A DNA stretch of 14,094 nt from assembly GCA_023417265.1 (NCBI GenBank), contig JAEZFY010000227.1, positions 1 to 14,094 on the forward strand, written 5' to 3'. Below are positions 1 to 7,021 of the stretch, in pieces (positions within the stretch are counted from its first letter, which is position 1; every line of letters begins with the position of its first letter). The DNA comes from Actinomycetes bacterium (GTDB taxonomy: Bacteria; Actinomycetota; Acidimicrobiia; Acidimicrobiales; Ilumatobacteraceae). Both the position numbers and the translations under genes were made by a program. The notes beneath the pieces were generated by a model, which saw only the letters and a list, made by a program, of their open reading frames with translations, had not been told where the DNA came from and ran no database searches.

Positions 1-597
1 GTCGAGGTGTATCGGATCGGTGCGGCGCGAGCCGACCCGCGCCCGCTGTTCGCCGCCGCCGCGGCGGCCGGCGCCCGTCGCGTGCTGGCCGTGTCGGACC
101 TCGCCGATCCGGGGGCGACCGAGCGAGCGGTTCACGAGCTCGTCGTGCTGGCCGCCGAGCACGGGCTCGTGCGCGGCGTGGAGTACATGGCGGGGACCAC
201 GCCGGCGACCCCCGCCGCGGCCGTCGAGCTGGCGCAGCGCACCGGCTGCTCGGTGGTGGTCGACCTGCTCCACCACGTGCGCGTCGGGGCCGGCGTGGCC
301 GAGCTCGACGCGGTCGTCGCATCCGGCACACTCGGGTGGGTGCAGCTGTGCGACGGGCCGGCGGCGAGGCCGCCCGATGCAGCTGCGCTGCTGCGCGAAG
401 CTCGTCATCAGCGTCTGCCTCCGGGTGCCGGTGAGCTGCCCCTCACGGCGTTGCTCGCGCGGCTGCCACACGACACGCCGATCGCCGTCGAGGTGCAGAG
501 CGATGCCCTGTCGCCGTACGGAGCGGTGGAACGGGCGCGCCTGTTGCGAGCCGCGGCCGACGCCGTGCTCGCCGAGCTGCCCGGCACGGTGGCCTGA
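1..597 (+). CDS. Sugar phosphate isomerase/epimerase-like TIM-barrel protein (3' part, 5' end outside window)
   Basis: The reading frame is open from the first base of the window, so the gene starts upstream; the GTG at 7 is only the first in-window start codon. About 198 residues are visible. They alternate beta strands and helices as in the C-terminal half of a xylose-isomerase-like TIM barrel (AP endonuclease 2 superfamily). Strands such as RRVLAVSDL, CSVVVDLLH and LGWVQLCDG are visible, followed by the typical ending RLPPGAGELPLTALL and then PIAVEVQSD, where the family usually has 'PG.GE.....L......P...E'. Such proteins isomerise or epimerise sugars, act on inositol or keto-glycosides, or cleave sugar-like substrates; the exact reaction cannot be read here. 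The gene is convergent with P450-A, with 11 bases between the stops. The family call is fairly secure, the substrate unknown. Confidence 0.75.
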   Translation, partial: VEVYRIGAARADPRPLFAAAAAAGARRVLAVSDLADPGATERAVHELVVLAAEHGLVRGVEYMAGTTPATPAAAVELAQRTGCSVVVDLLHHVRVGAGVAELDAVVASGTLGWVQLCDGPAARPPDAAALLREARHQRLPPGAGELPLTALLARLPHDTPIAVEVQSDALSPYGAVERARLLRAAADAVLAELPGTVA

Positions 598-609
598 GCC
601 GGCGCCACC
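588..609. terminator. Weak inverted repeat between convergent genes
   Basis: GGTGGC (588-593) and GCCACC (604-609) form a 6-bp perfect stem with a 10-base loop. It spans the stop of the TIM-barrel gene (595-597) and abuts the stop of P450-A (609-611). A stem shared by two converging genes could act as a bidirectional transcript end. It is short and has no T-run on either strand, so it is not a classical intrinsic terminator and may be chance in such GC-rich DNA. Confidence 0.25.
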
Positions 610-1829
610 TATGCCGTCTGATCGGTCGCGGGCGCGCCGAGCAGCACGGGGTAGCGACCGAAGTAGGGCCGCGTGGTGGACGGGTCCATCACCGGCGGGT
701 CGTCGGGGTCGGGGCGCACGTGATGGTCGAACATCACCTGCACCGCCTCGGGTACGAGCCCGAACAGGTGCTCGTCGAGCGTGTCATCGGGCGTGAACAT
801 CAGGCCGGCGGCGAGGTCCTGGCCGATGCACGCGTGCATGCCGAGCCCGAACGACAGCCCCCACGCGGGCACCCGCTCGGGGAGCTGGCGGTGTGGGTTG
901 AAGTCGGCCGCGTCCGGGCCGAACACGGACGTGTCGCGGTTGACCGTGGCGAGATCGATCACGACCTTGGCGCCCTTCGGGATCTGCGTGCCGGTACTCA
1001 GCTCGATGTCGGCGAGCGCCCACCGCATCGCCGTCGGCGAGGACGGCTGGAGGCGCACCGTCTCGTGCGTGCAGCGCTGGACGAACAGGCGGTCGGTGCA
1101 CGCCAGCTCGGCGTCTTCGGGGTGCTCGGCGAGCCACGTGAAGATGTAGTGGAGCACGCGCGTGAACGCGGTGGCCGACGTGTGCGCCCCGGCGAGCAGA
1201 TAGAAGGCAACCTCGCGGACGATCACGTCGTGGGGGAGGTGGAGTGCGTCCTCGTTGGCGAGCAGCACCGAGAGCACGTCGCGGGGCAGCTCGGCACCGG
1301 CATCGAGCAGCGCCTGACGGCGGGCGATCGATGGCGTCACGAACTCCTCGTCGAAGCGCTCCAGCTCGCCGGCGATCTCGGCCGACTTGGCGGCGCGGTC
1401 GCCGGTGGAGTGGCCGAGCGTGGCGCCCTCGATGAACAACATCAGGTAGCGGTAGAGGTGGCGGGTCTCCTCGGGGGTGCCGAGCGGGCGATCGACGCCG
1501 GCCGTCAGGGCGGCCAGGTTCATCATCATGCGGTGCCCGAGATCGACCAGCTCGGCCCGCCCGGCGGCGAGCTCGGGCGCGAGCGTCTCGGCGATGATCG
1601 GCGGGAACAGCTCGCGCTCGTAGAGATCGAACGTGTCGCGGCGGAAGAGCCGGTTCTCGAGGCGTCGCCGGTCGCGGTGCTCGGCGCCGTGGAGGTTGAC
1701 GAGCACGTCGGCCATCACCACCTCTCCGGCGTCGTACAACGCTTGGCGGAGTTCCTTCTGGCGGTAGGCCTCGCGGGCTTCGTGGTAGTCGGTGATCGTG
1801 ACCACCGGTGGTGCTGTCGTGTCGCTCAT
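609..1829 (-). CDS. Cytochrome P450 (P450-A)
   Basis: A soluble bacterial-type haem-thiolate monooxygenase of 406 residues, full length for the class. Visible landmarks: C-helix region NLHGAEHRDRRRLENRLFRR (46-65); I-helix AGAHTS (213-218); K-helix E256-T-V-R259; haem loop FGLGMHACIGQDLA (327-340) with thiolate ligand Cys334. The I-helix is unusual because His replaces the common Asp/Glu before Thr217. No transmembrane anchor is seen. It is a close paralogue of the P450 at 4203-5399, sharing the N-terminal LRQALYDAG block, the WGLSFG haem approach and a C-terminal STTR...GRYPV motif. I chose ATG at 1829 over the overlapping GTG at 1832 because AAGGGGG lies about 5 bases upstream of the ATG. 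It is the last gene of the SDR-A/ThuA/SDR-B operon, 45 bases after SDR-B. No ferredoxin or ferredoxin reductase partner is nearby; the substrate is unknown. Confidence 0.93.
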   Translation of the reverse strand: MSDTTAPPVVTITDYHEAREAYRQKELRQALYDAGEVVMADVLVNLHGAEHRDRRRLENRLFRRDTFDLYERELFPPIIAETLAPELAAGRAELVDLGHRMMMNLAALTAGVDRPLGTPEETRHLYRYLMLFIEGATLGHSTGDRAAKSAEIAGELERFDEEFVTPSIARRQALLDAGAELPRDVLSVLLANEDALHLPHDVIVREVAFYLLAGAHTSATAFTRVLHYIFTWLAEHPEDAELACTDRLFVQRCTHETVRLQPSSPTAMRWALADIELSTGTQIPKGAKVVIDLATVNRDTSVFGPDAADFNPHRQLPERVPAWGLSFGLGMHACIGQDLAAGLMFTPDDTLDEHLFGLVPEAVQVMFDHHVRPDPDDPPVMDPSTTRPYFGRYPVLLGAPATDQTA

Positions 1830-1852
1830 CACGACCCCCTTCTCGGTACGCG

Positions 1853-1876
1853 GACGGCACCCCGGGCGGCGCCGTC
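1853..1876 (-). other. Short inverted repeat between SDR-B and P450-A
   Basis: GACGGC (1853-1858) and GCCGTC (1871-1876) can pair as a 6-bp stem with a 12-base loop, overlapping the SDR-B stop codon and lying upstream of the P450-A ribosome binding site. It sits in the one junction of this operon that is not a 4-base overlap. It may lower read-through or protect the upstream mRNA, but it has no T-run and may be chance. Confidence 0.25.
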
Positions 1877-2639
1877 AGGCATTCGTGACCCCCAGGCCGA
1901 GCCCGCCGTCGACGGTGAGCACGTTGCCGGTGGTCCATTCGGCACGGGCGAGATACTCGACGGCCTCGGCGATCTCGGTGACCGTGCCGAGTCGGCCGAG
2001 CGCGTGGGCGGGCGCCAACGACTCGAGCCGCGCCCGCGCGGTGGCGTCGTCGAACAGGCCGGCGCGCTGGTTGATCTCGGTGAACACGCCGCCCGGGCGA
2101 ACGCACGAGACGCGCACGCCCTGCGGGCCGAGCTCGGCGGCGAGCACCCCGGTGAGGGTTTCCAGGGCGCCTTTGGTGGCGGCGTACGGCGAGGCGCCAG
2201 GGAACGCGCGCTGCGAGTGCACCGAGCCCATCAACACCACGGCACCGCGGGTGTCGAGGAGTGCCGGCAGGGCGGCCTGGGTGAGCATCATCGCGGCGAC
2301 GACGTTGCTGTGAAAGACGTCGAGGAGTTGCTGCTCGTCGAGCGTGGCGAGCGGGCCGCGGTACATGTTGCCGGCGTTGTTGACGAGCACGTCGAGGCGC
2401 CCGCCACCGTGGGCCACGGCGGTGGCCACCATCGCCGTTCGGTCGTCGGCGCTCGTCACGTCGCCGACCACCGCCGCGCACGCGGCGCCGACCGACTCGG
2501 CGACCGCGGCGATCTTGTCGGCGCGGCGACCCGAGATCGTGACGCGCGCCCCGGCTGCGCAGAAGTGTCGGGCGATGCCCTCGCCGATGCCCGAGCCGCC
2601 CCCGGTGACGAGCACCGACATTCCGGTGATCGGCCTCAT
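1875..2639 (-). CDS. Classical short-chain dehydrogenase/reductase (SDR-B)
   Basis: A 254-residue NAD(P)-dependent oxidoreductase of normal length for classical SDRs. Rossmann motif TGGGSGIG (12-19), NNAG (87-90), structural Asn at SN (111-112) and the catalytic set Ser139, Tyr152, Lys156 (SPYAATK) are all present. The C-terminus carries the usual RPGGV...TG..LTVDGG pattern. GRR after the second beta strand (37-39) suggests an NADP(H) preference by the family rule. It probably interconverts an alcohol and a ketone on the pathway intermediate; the substrate cannot be read. The ATG at 2639 is supported by GGAGG (2646-2650) six bases upstream and by a 4-base ATGA overlap with the stop of the ThuA-like gene. 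An ATG six codons further in (2621) is a weaker alternative. Confidence 0.93.
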   Translation of the reverse strand: MRPITGMSVLVTGGGSGIGEGIARHFCAAGARVTISGRRADKIAAVAESVGAACAAVVGDVTSADDRTAMVATAVAHGGGRLDVLVNNAGNMYRGPLATLDEQQLLDVFHSNVVAAMMLTQAALPALLDTRGAVVLMGSVHSQRAFPGASPYAATKGALETLTGVLAAELGPQGVRVSCVRPGGVFTEINQRAGLFDDATARARLESLAPAHALGRLGTVTEIAEAVEYLARAEWTTGNVLTVDGGLGLGVTNA

Positions 2640-3328
2640 CGATCGCCTCCGGTGACCCACGTCAACGCCTGCTCGAGCAACTGCTGGTGGTCGGGGTGGG
2701 GGAGCGAGGCGCGGTCGTGGCCGAGCGCGTCGTAGACCACGCGCCCGGCGCCGTAGCGGTGCGCCCACAGCACCGGCTGATCGGCGTCGGTGGGGTTGCG
2801 CCGGCTGGTGGCGAGGACGACGACCTCGGGGTCGACGGCGAGGTCGCCGTAGATCTCGTCGGTGATCGTGAACATCGGTGCCACGCCGCGCGTCACCGGA
2901 TGCTCGGCGGCGGCCACGGACACCGTTGCCTGCTGCGGCGGGGGATGCGACGAGACACCCCACTGCCACGCACCGCCGACCACGGCGCCCCACTCCGGCC
3001 AGTCGTCGAAGCTGATCGGTGCGGTGTGCACGGCGAGCAGGCCGCCGCCGGCGTGGACGAACCCGCCGAGCGCCGCGCGCGTGGCGGGCGACGGCGAGTA
3101 GCCGTGCTCGTCGCGCCACGCGTCGTAGGTATCGCCGAGCATGCGCCACCACAGGCCGTCGAACACGAGCGCATCCGCATCGCCGAGCAGCTCGGCGGCC
3201 GTGTCCGGATCGGACGTCATGGTGACGTCGTGGCCGAGCGCGCTGGCGAGGTCGGCCAGTTCGGCGCCGGTGGCGGCGAAGTCGTGGGCGTGCGGCGACC
3301 CCCCGGCGAGCACGACCACGGCGCTCAT
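2636..3328 (-). CDS. ThuA-like domain protein (class I glutamine-amidotransferase-like fold)
   Basis: A 230-residue single-domain protein matching the ThuA (trehalose utilisation) family over its whole length: HAGGGLLAVHTAP (92-104), GAVVGGAW (114-121), EHPVTRGV (142-149), FTITDEIYGDL (153-163), and the ending LWAHRYGAGRVVYDALGHD (187-205) with HPDHQQLLEQALTWVTGG. No signal peptide is seen, so it is likely cytoplasmic. In Sinorhizobium meliloti thuA, together with thuB, is linked to conversion of trehalose to a 3-keto sugar. Other ThuA-domain proteins occur with sugar dehydrogenases and TIM-barrel isomerases. Here it lies between two SDRs, with ATGA overlaps on both sides (3325-3328 and 2636-2639), which strongly implies one pathway. 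The Shine-Dalgarno is weak, consistent with coupling to SDR-A. The exact reaction is unknown. Confidence 0.85.
   Translation of the reverse strand: MSAVVVLAGGSPHAHDFAATGAELADLASALGHDVTMTSDPDTAAELLGDADALVFDGLWWRMLGDTYDAWRDEHGYSPSPATRAALGGFVHAGGGLLAVHTAPISFDDWPEWGAVVGGAWQWGVSSHPPPQQATVSVAAAEHPVTRGVAPMFTITDEIYGDLAVDPEVVVLATSRRNPTDADQPVLWAHRYGAGRVVYDALGHDRASLPHPDHQQLLEQALTWVTGGDR
2646..2650 (-). promoter_or_regulatory. Ribosome binding site of SDR-B
   Basis: GGAGG on the minus strand, six bases before the ATG at 2639 and inside the last codons of the ThuA-like gene. Together with the ATGA overlap it fixes the SDR-B start and points to translational coupling. Confidence 0.75.
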
Positions 3329-4119
3329 GGACGTCCGTTCTCGGCGGCGCGGAGGCCGACCGAGTCGACGGCCAGCGGGCGCGGCAGGTGGGCGATGATC
3401 GAGCCGGTGACGCCGCCGTCGACGGCGATGTTCTGGCCGTGGATGTAGGCGGCCGCGGGGGAGTCGAGGAACAGCACCACCTCGGCGATGTCGCTCGCCT
3501 CGCCGAGCCGGCCGAGCGGCACCTTCGACTGGCGGGCCGCGCGCACGGCATCGTCGGCGTAGATCGGCTCGGACATGCCGGCGTCGATCAGGCCCGGGGC
3601 GACGGCATTGACGCGGATGCCGGCCGGCCCCCACTCGAGTGCCATCTGCGAGGTCAGCAGGGCCACGGCGGCCTTGGACGGGCCGTAGGCGCCCGAGTTG
3701 GGCCCGGCGGCGAGCCCGTTCATCGAGGTCACGTTGACGACGCAGCCGGTGCGGCCGGTGGCGATCCAACGCCGGGCCGCGGCCCGGGCGACGACGTACG
3801 TGCCGATCAGGTTGACCTCGACGACCTTGGCGAAGTCGCTGAGGGGATGCTCGACGAGCGGGCCGAACCGGGCGATGCCGGCGTTGTTGACCACGACGTC
3901 GGGCGTGCCGAACTCGTCGAGCACGGCATCGATCGCGGCTTCGTCGGACACCGAAGCGGTGAACCGGGCAACGCTCCCGTTGTGCTCGGCGCGGTCGCCG
4001 AAGGCGATGTCGATCACGCCGACGCGGTAGCCGGCGGCCGTCGCCGCGGCGGCGATCGCCGTGCCGAGGCCGCGACCTCCACCGGTCACGATCATCGAAC
4101 GTTGCCCCTGCATCCCCAC
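3325..4119 (-). CDS. Classical short-chain dehydrogenase/reductase (SDR-A), first gene of the leftward operon
   Basis: A 264-residue NAD(P)-dependent oxidoreductase. Rossmann motif TGGGRGLG (12-19), NNAG (78-81), Asn103, and catalytic Ser132, Tyr145, Lys149 (SGAYGPSKA) are present, with NAVAPGLI and the late VDGGVTGS motif. Asp37 at the end of the second beta strand suggests an NAD(H) preference, unlike SDR-B. About 25 residues follow the usual C-terminal end, a modest extension. The GTG at 4119 was chosen because AGAAGG (4126-4131) lies exactly six bases upstream; the ATG two codons later (4113) is also possible but would be 12 bases from that site. The stop overlaps the ThuA-like start (ATGA). 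It is transcribed away from P450-B from a shared 83-base promoter region. Confidence 0.92.
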   Translation of the reverse strand: MGMQGQRSMIVTGGGRGLGTAIAAAATAAGYRVGVIDIAFGDRAEHNGSVARFTASVSDEAAIDAVLDEFGTPDVVVNNAGIARFGPLVEHPLSDFAKVVEVNLIGTYVVARAAARRWIATGRTGCVVNVTSMNGLAAGPNSGAYGPSKAAVALLTSQMALEWGPAGIRVNAVAPGLIDAGMSEPIYADDAVRAARQSKVPLGRLGEASDIAEVVLFLDSPAAAYIHGQNIAVDGGVTGSIIAHLPRPLAVDSVGLRAAENGRP

Positions 4120-4202
4120 CCATCGCCTTCTGTTCTGGCTGCCGTCGGTCCGGCGGGCTCCACCCCGCACCCGCCACTGGTCAACTTCTAGACTCAGTAG
4201 TA
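4120..4202. promoter_or_regulatory. Divergent promoter region between SDR-A and P450-B
   Basis: This 83-base gap separates two diverging operons, and its right half (about 4181-4215) is visibly more AT-rich than its surroundings. On the plus strand TAGACT (4189-4194) resembles an actinobacterial -10 box and ends eight bases before the GTG of P450-B. That gene has no Shine-Dalgarno, so a leaderless transcript is plausible. On the minus strand TTGACC (4184-4179) resembles a -35 box for the SDR-A operon, though no convincing -10 follows. A TCTAGA palindrome (4187-4192) lies between. The TrmB-type regulator encoded at 5396 is the obvious candidate to bind here, but no operator was identified. Confidence 0.5.
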
Positions 4203-5399
4203 GTGATAACTCTAACGACGTTTGCCGAGGCTCGCCAGGCGCTGCGCTCGCGTGAGCTCCGCCAAGCGCTCTACGACGCTGGCGAGCGCCTGATGACCGG
4301 GGTCATCGTCAACCTCCACGGCGACGCCCACATTGCCCGCCGACGGCTCGAGAACCGGCTCTTCCGGCGCGACACGTTCGCCTGGTACGAGCGTCAGCGG
4401 ATCCCCGCGATCATCGCCGAGGTGCTCGCCCCGGCGGTCGCCGGCGGCGCCGGCGATCTGTTGCCGTTGGCTCGCCGGACGATGATGACGCTGTCGGTCG
4501 ACGTCGCCGGCGTCGACGTGCCCGACGCCCGCTTCGACGTCTTCTACGACCTCATGAACCGGCTCGCCAAGGCCTCCACCGTCGCCCACGCGGTCGGCGA
4601 CCCGGCCACCGTGATCGCCGACGGCGACCACGCCCTCGACACGTTCGCGACCGAGTTCTTCGCCGACTCGCGGGCCCGTCGGCAAGCGCTCGTCGACGCC
4701 TACGCGGCGGGCCGGCTCGACGAGTCGGAGCTGCCCCGCGACGTGCTCACGACGCTGCTGCGCAACCAGGACCAGCTCGACCTGAGCGACGCCGAGGTGC
4801 TCCGCGAAGTCGCCTACTTCCCGTGGGTGGGCTCGCACTCGACCGCCGCTCAACTGGTCCATTCGATGCACCACCTGCTCGACTGGGTGGCCGAGCGGCC
4901 CGCCGACCGCGAGCGCCTGGTGGGTGACACTGCGTTGCGGCAGCGCTTCGTGCACGAGTCGCTGCGCTTGCACCCGGCCAGCCCCGTCGCCCTACGGATC
5001 GCGACCACCGACGTCGAGCTGGGCACGCGCCACGTCGCCGCAGGGACCACCGTCGTCATCGACATCGAGCACGCCAACCGCGAAGCGAGCGTGTTCGGCG
5101 CGGCGCCCGACGAGTTCGACCCGTTCCGCAGGATCGCCGAAGGCGTCGCCCCGTGGGGGCTCAGCTTCGGGCACGGGAGCCACGCCTGCCTCGGCCAGGA
5201 GCTGGCCGGAGGGATGGCACCCGACGACGTCCACGAACACCACCTGCTCGGCGCGGTGGCGTTGATGTCCGGCGAAATGCTCGCGGCCGGCGCCCGCCGC
5301 GACCCCGCCGACCCACCGGCTCGCGACACGAGCACGACCCGGGTGATGTGGGGTCGCTACCCCGTGGTCTTCGACCCCGAGCTCAGGGTCGCGTCGTGA
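4203..5399 (+). CDS. Cytochrome P450 (P450-B)
   Basis: A 398-residue soluble P450, full length. Landmarks: NLHGDAHIARRRLENRLFRR (37-56); I-helix VGSHST (209-214); K-helix E252-S-L-R255; haem loop FGHGSHACLGQELA (322-335) with Cys329. As in its paralogue, His (212) stands where most P450s have Asp/Glu. The next residue is Ser213 rather than Thr, so the proton-relay pair is doubly altered. It aligns with P450-A from the first residues (LRQALYDAGE) to the last (STTR, WGRYPVVF), so the pair arose from one ancestor but now sits in opposite operons. GTG 4203 gives an N-terminus matching P450-A. It has no Shine-Dalgarno, and a -10-like TAGACT ends eight bases upstream, suggesting leaderless translation. 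Its stop overlaps the regulator start (GTGA, 5396-5399). No redox partner gene is seen. Confidence 0.93.
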   Translation: MITLTTFAEARQALRSRELRQALYDAGERLMTGVIVNLHGDAHIARRRLENRLFRRDTFAWYERQRIPAIIAEVLAPAVAGGAGDLLPLARRTMMTLSVDVAGVDVPDARFDVFYDLMNRLAKASTVAHAVGDPATVIADGDHALDTFATEFFADSRARRQALVDAYAAGRLDESELPRDVLTTLLRNQDQLDLSDAEVLREVAYFPWVGSHSTAAQLVHSMHHLLDWVAERPADRERLVGDTALRQRFVHESLRLHPASPVALRIATTDVELGTRHVAAGTTVVIDIEHANREASVFGAAPDEFDPFRRIAEGVAPWGLSFGHGSHACLGQELAGGMAPDDVHEHHLLGAVALMSGEMLAAGARRDPADPPARDTSTTRVMWGRYPVVFDPELRVAS

Positions 5400-6280
5400 G
5401 CACCGTTCGCGACCGGTCGGGTAACGTCGCCGGCGTGTCGACCGACCAGGCGCAGGAGCTCCTGAAGGGCGCCGGTCTGTCGGGATACGAAGCCAAGGCA
5501 TACCTCGCCTTGCTCGCCGGCGGTGAGCCGATGAACGGCTACGAGGTGGCCAAGGCATCCGGGGTCCCGCGCAGCACCGTCTACGAGACGCTCGGCAAGC
5601 TCGTGGCCCGCGGCGCCGCCTTCGAGGTCAACGGCGACAACGACTCGGTCGCCTACGTGCCGCTCCCGTCGCAGGCGCTGATCGGTCGCTTGCGCCGCCA
5701 GACCCAGGACACGATCGCCGGGTTGGAGGCCGTGTTACCCACGATCGGCGCGGCCCTCACCGCTCGCGTCGTGCAACACGTCAACGGTCGGGACGAGATG
5801 ATCGAACGGGCCAACGACGTGATCGAGAGCGCCCGTCGCACGCTGTGGCTCTCGATCTGGCCGCAAGAGGCGTCAGCGTTCGTGCACGCCGTCGGCGACG
5901 CGGTCGCACGCGGCGTCGACGTGTTCACCGTCGCCTACGGCGACGTCGGGGCGATGCCCGGGCGCGTGTACGCGCACTCGTACAGCGCTCCCGAAGTCGT
6001 CGAGCAGCGGCTCGAGTGCCGGCTGTCGATCGTGGTCGCCGACCACGAGCAGGCCCTGATCGGCGGCGTGATGCCCACGGCGGTGTGGGGCGTGTGGAGC
6101 GACGACCGGGCGGTGTCGTTGCTGGCCGCCGAACACGTGCGCCACGACATCGCCCTCCAGCTCACCGCCGAACACCTCGCCGCAGCCGGGTTGCACGACT
6201 TCTGGGCCAGCAACGCCGACCTCGAAGCGCTCCGCGACGCCTCGGCGTTGGCGATGGGCGCCAACCGGCCCGACCTCTGA
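5396..6280 (+). CDS. TrmB-family transcriptional regulator
   Basis: A 294-residue protein. Residues about 20-90 form a TrmB-type winged helix (LLKGAGLSGYEAKAYLALLA, NGYEVAKASGVPRSTVYETL, then the wing with VAYVPLP). A helical linker (about 91-118) follows, then a C-terminal phospholipase-D-like effector domain (about 122-265; VNGRDEMIERANDVIESARR, LWLSIWP, ARGVDVFTVAYGD), the layout seen in TrmB-type sugar-responsive regulators. It is probably a cytoplasmic DNA-binding dimer whose ligand is a pathway metabolite. GTG 5396 overlaps the P450-B stop and has CAGGG about seven bases upstream. GTG 5435 gives an N-terminus closer to the family norm but lacks a ribosome binding site. As the second gene of the rightward operon it is well placed to control both divergent operons and perhaps the importer; that is inference. 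Confidence 0.88.
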   Translation: MSTVRDRSGNVAGVSTDQAQELLKGAGLSGYEAKAYLALLAGGEPMNGYEVAKASGVPRSTVYETLGKLVARGAAFEVNGDNDSVAYVPLPSQALIGRLRRQTQDTIAGLEAVLPTIGAALTARVVQHVNGRDEMIERANDVIESARRTLWLSIWPQEASAFVHAVGDAVARGVDVFTVAYGDVGAMPGRVYAHSYSAPEVVEQRLECRLSIVVADHEQALIGGVMPTAVWGVWSDDRAVSLLAAEHVRHDIALQLTAEHLAAAGLHDFWASNADLEALRDASALAMGANRPDL

Positions 6281-6282
6281 AC

Positions 6283-6996
6283 GTGGCGGTGCATCCGGCG
6301 ATCGCCCGGCTGCTCGCCGCGATCGAGTCGCGCGACGTGCGCGCGATCGCCGGGGCGCTGACGCCCCAGGCCACCTGGCAGAACGTGCCCCACGCGGCGG
6401 TGGTCGGGCGCGACGCCGTGCTCGGCCTGCTGGCGCCGATCGTCACGTGGTCGCAGGCCGTGCGCTGGGACGTGGTGTCGGCCGCCGAGGCCGACGACAC
6501 CGGCTGGGTGGAACGGGTCGACCGGTTCTGGATCGACGATGTCGAGTACGCGGTTCGCTGCCACGGGGTCTTCACGTGCACCGGCGACCGCGTCGCGGCC
6601 GTGCGCGACTACGTCGATCTGGGCGTGTGGCGGGCGCAGATCGGGCCGGTGCTCGAGCGCCTGCGGGCCCGCCCGGCCGACGTGGTGGTGGCTCGGCACC
6701 TTGCCGCGGTGCGCGCCGGCGACGCGGTGGCGATGGCCGCCGACTACGCGCTCGACGCCGAACTCGTGCGCGGCGCCGATGTGTATCGGGGCTGGCGGGC
6801 GATCGGCGACTACTTCGCCGGGGTCCCGGCCCGCCTTGCCGGCCGCCGGGTCGTGTTCGCCGAACCGGTCGTCGCCACCGACGGCACGGTCAGTGTGCGC
6901 TGGTTGATCGGTTCGACGGGCGGCGTGGACCGCTACACCGTCGTCGCCGGCCGGATCGCCCACCAGACCGTCGAGTTGGAGGGCCCCGACTTCTGA
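6283..6996 (+). CDS. Two-domain limonene-1,2-epoxide hydrolase-like / SnoaL-like protein
   Basis: A 237-residue protein built from two NTF2-like (SnoaL/cystatin-like) domains. The first (about 1-120) matches the limonene-1,2-epoxide hydrolase family: WQNVPHAAVVGRDAVL (32-47), ERVDRF (77-82), HGVF (94-97) and VRDYVDLGVW (107-116). Arg78, Asp80 and Asp109 fall where the known enzyme has its Arg-Asp-Asp catalytic trio, so epoxide hydrolysis is plausible. The second domain (about 125-237; VVARHLAAVRAGDAVAMAADYA, YRGWRAIGDYFAGV) is a more general SnoaL-like fold without that trio. A fused pair in one chain is unusual, since these proteins are normally single-domain dimers. GTG 6283 begins two bases after the regulator stop; GTG 6289 is equally possible and neither has a clear ribosome binding site. 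It is the last gene of the rightward operon and converges on coxS. Confidence 0.75.
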   Translation: MAVHPAIARLLAAIESRDVRAIAGALTPQATWQNVPHAAVVGRDAVLGLLAPIVTWSQAVRWDVVSAAEADDTGWVERVDRFWIDDVEYAVRCHGVFTCTGDRVAAVRDYVDLGVWRAQIGPVLERLRARPADVVVARHLAAVRAGDAVAMAADYALDAELVRGADVYRGWRAIGDYFAGVPARLAGRRVVFAEPVVATDGTVSVRWLIGSTGGVDRYTVVAGRIAHQTVELEGPDF

Positions 6997-7021
6997 TCCC
7001 CGGACGTGCCTCGCCCCCGCC

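Noticed and set aside
720..2735. Long plus-strand open frame (671 codons) opposite P450-A and SDR-B
   Set aside because: It is antisense to two genes with intact family motifs, and its product is a repetitive Gly/Arg/Glu/His-rich sequence typical of a GC-rich shadow frame.
6997..7021. Terminator between the convergent LEH-like gene and coxS
   Set aside because: The 25-base gap holds C-rich runs but no convincing stem and no T-run; only 4-bp pairings could be drawn.
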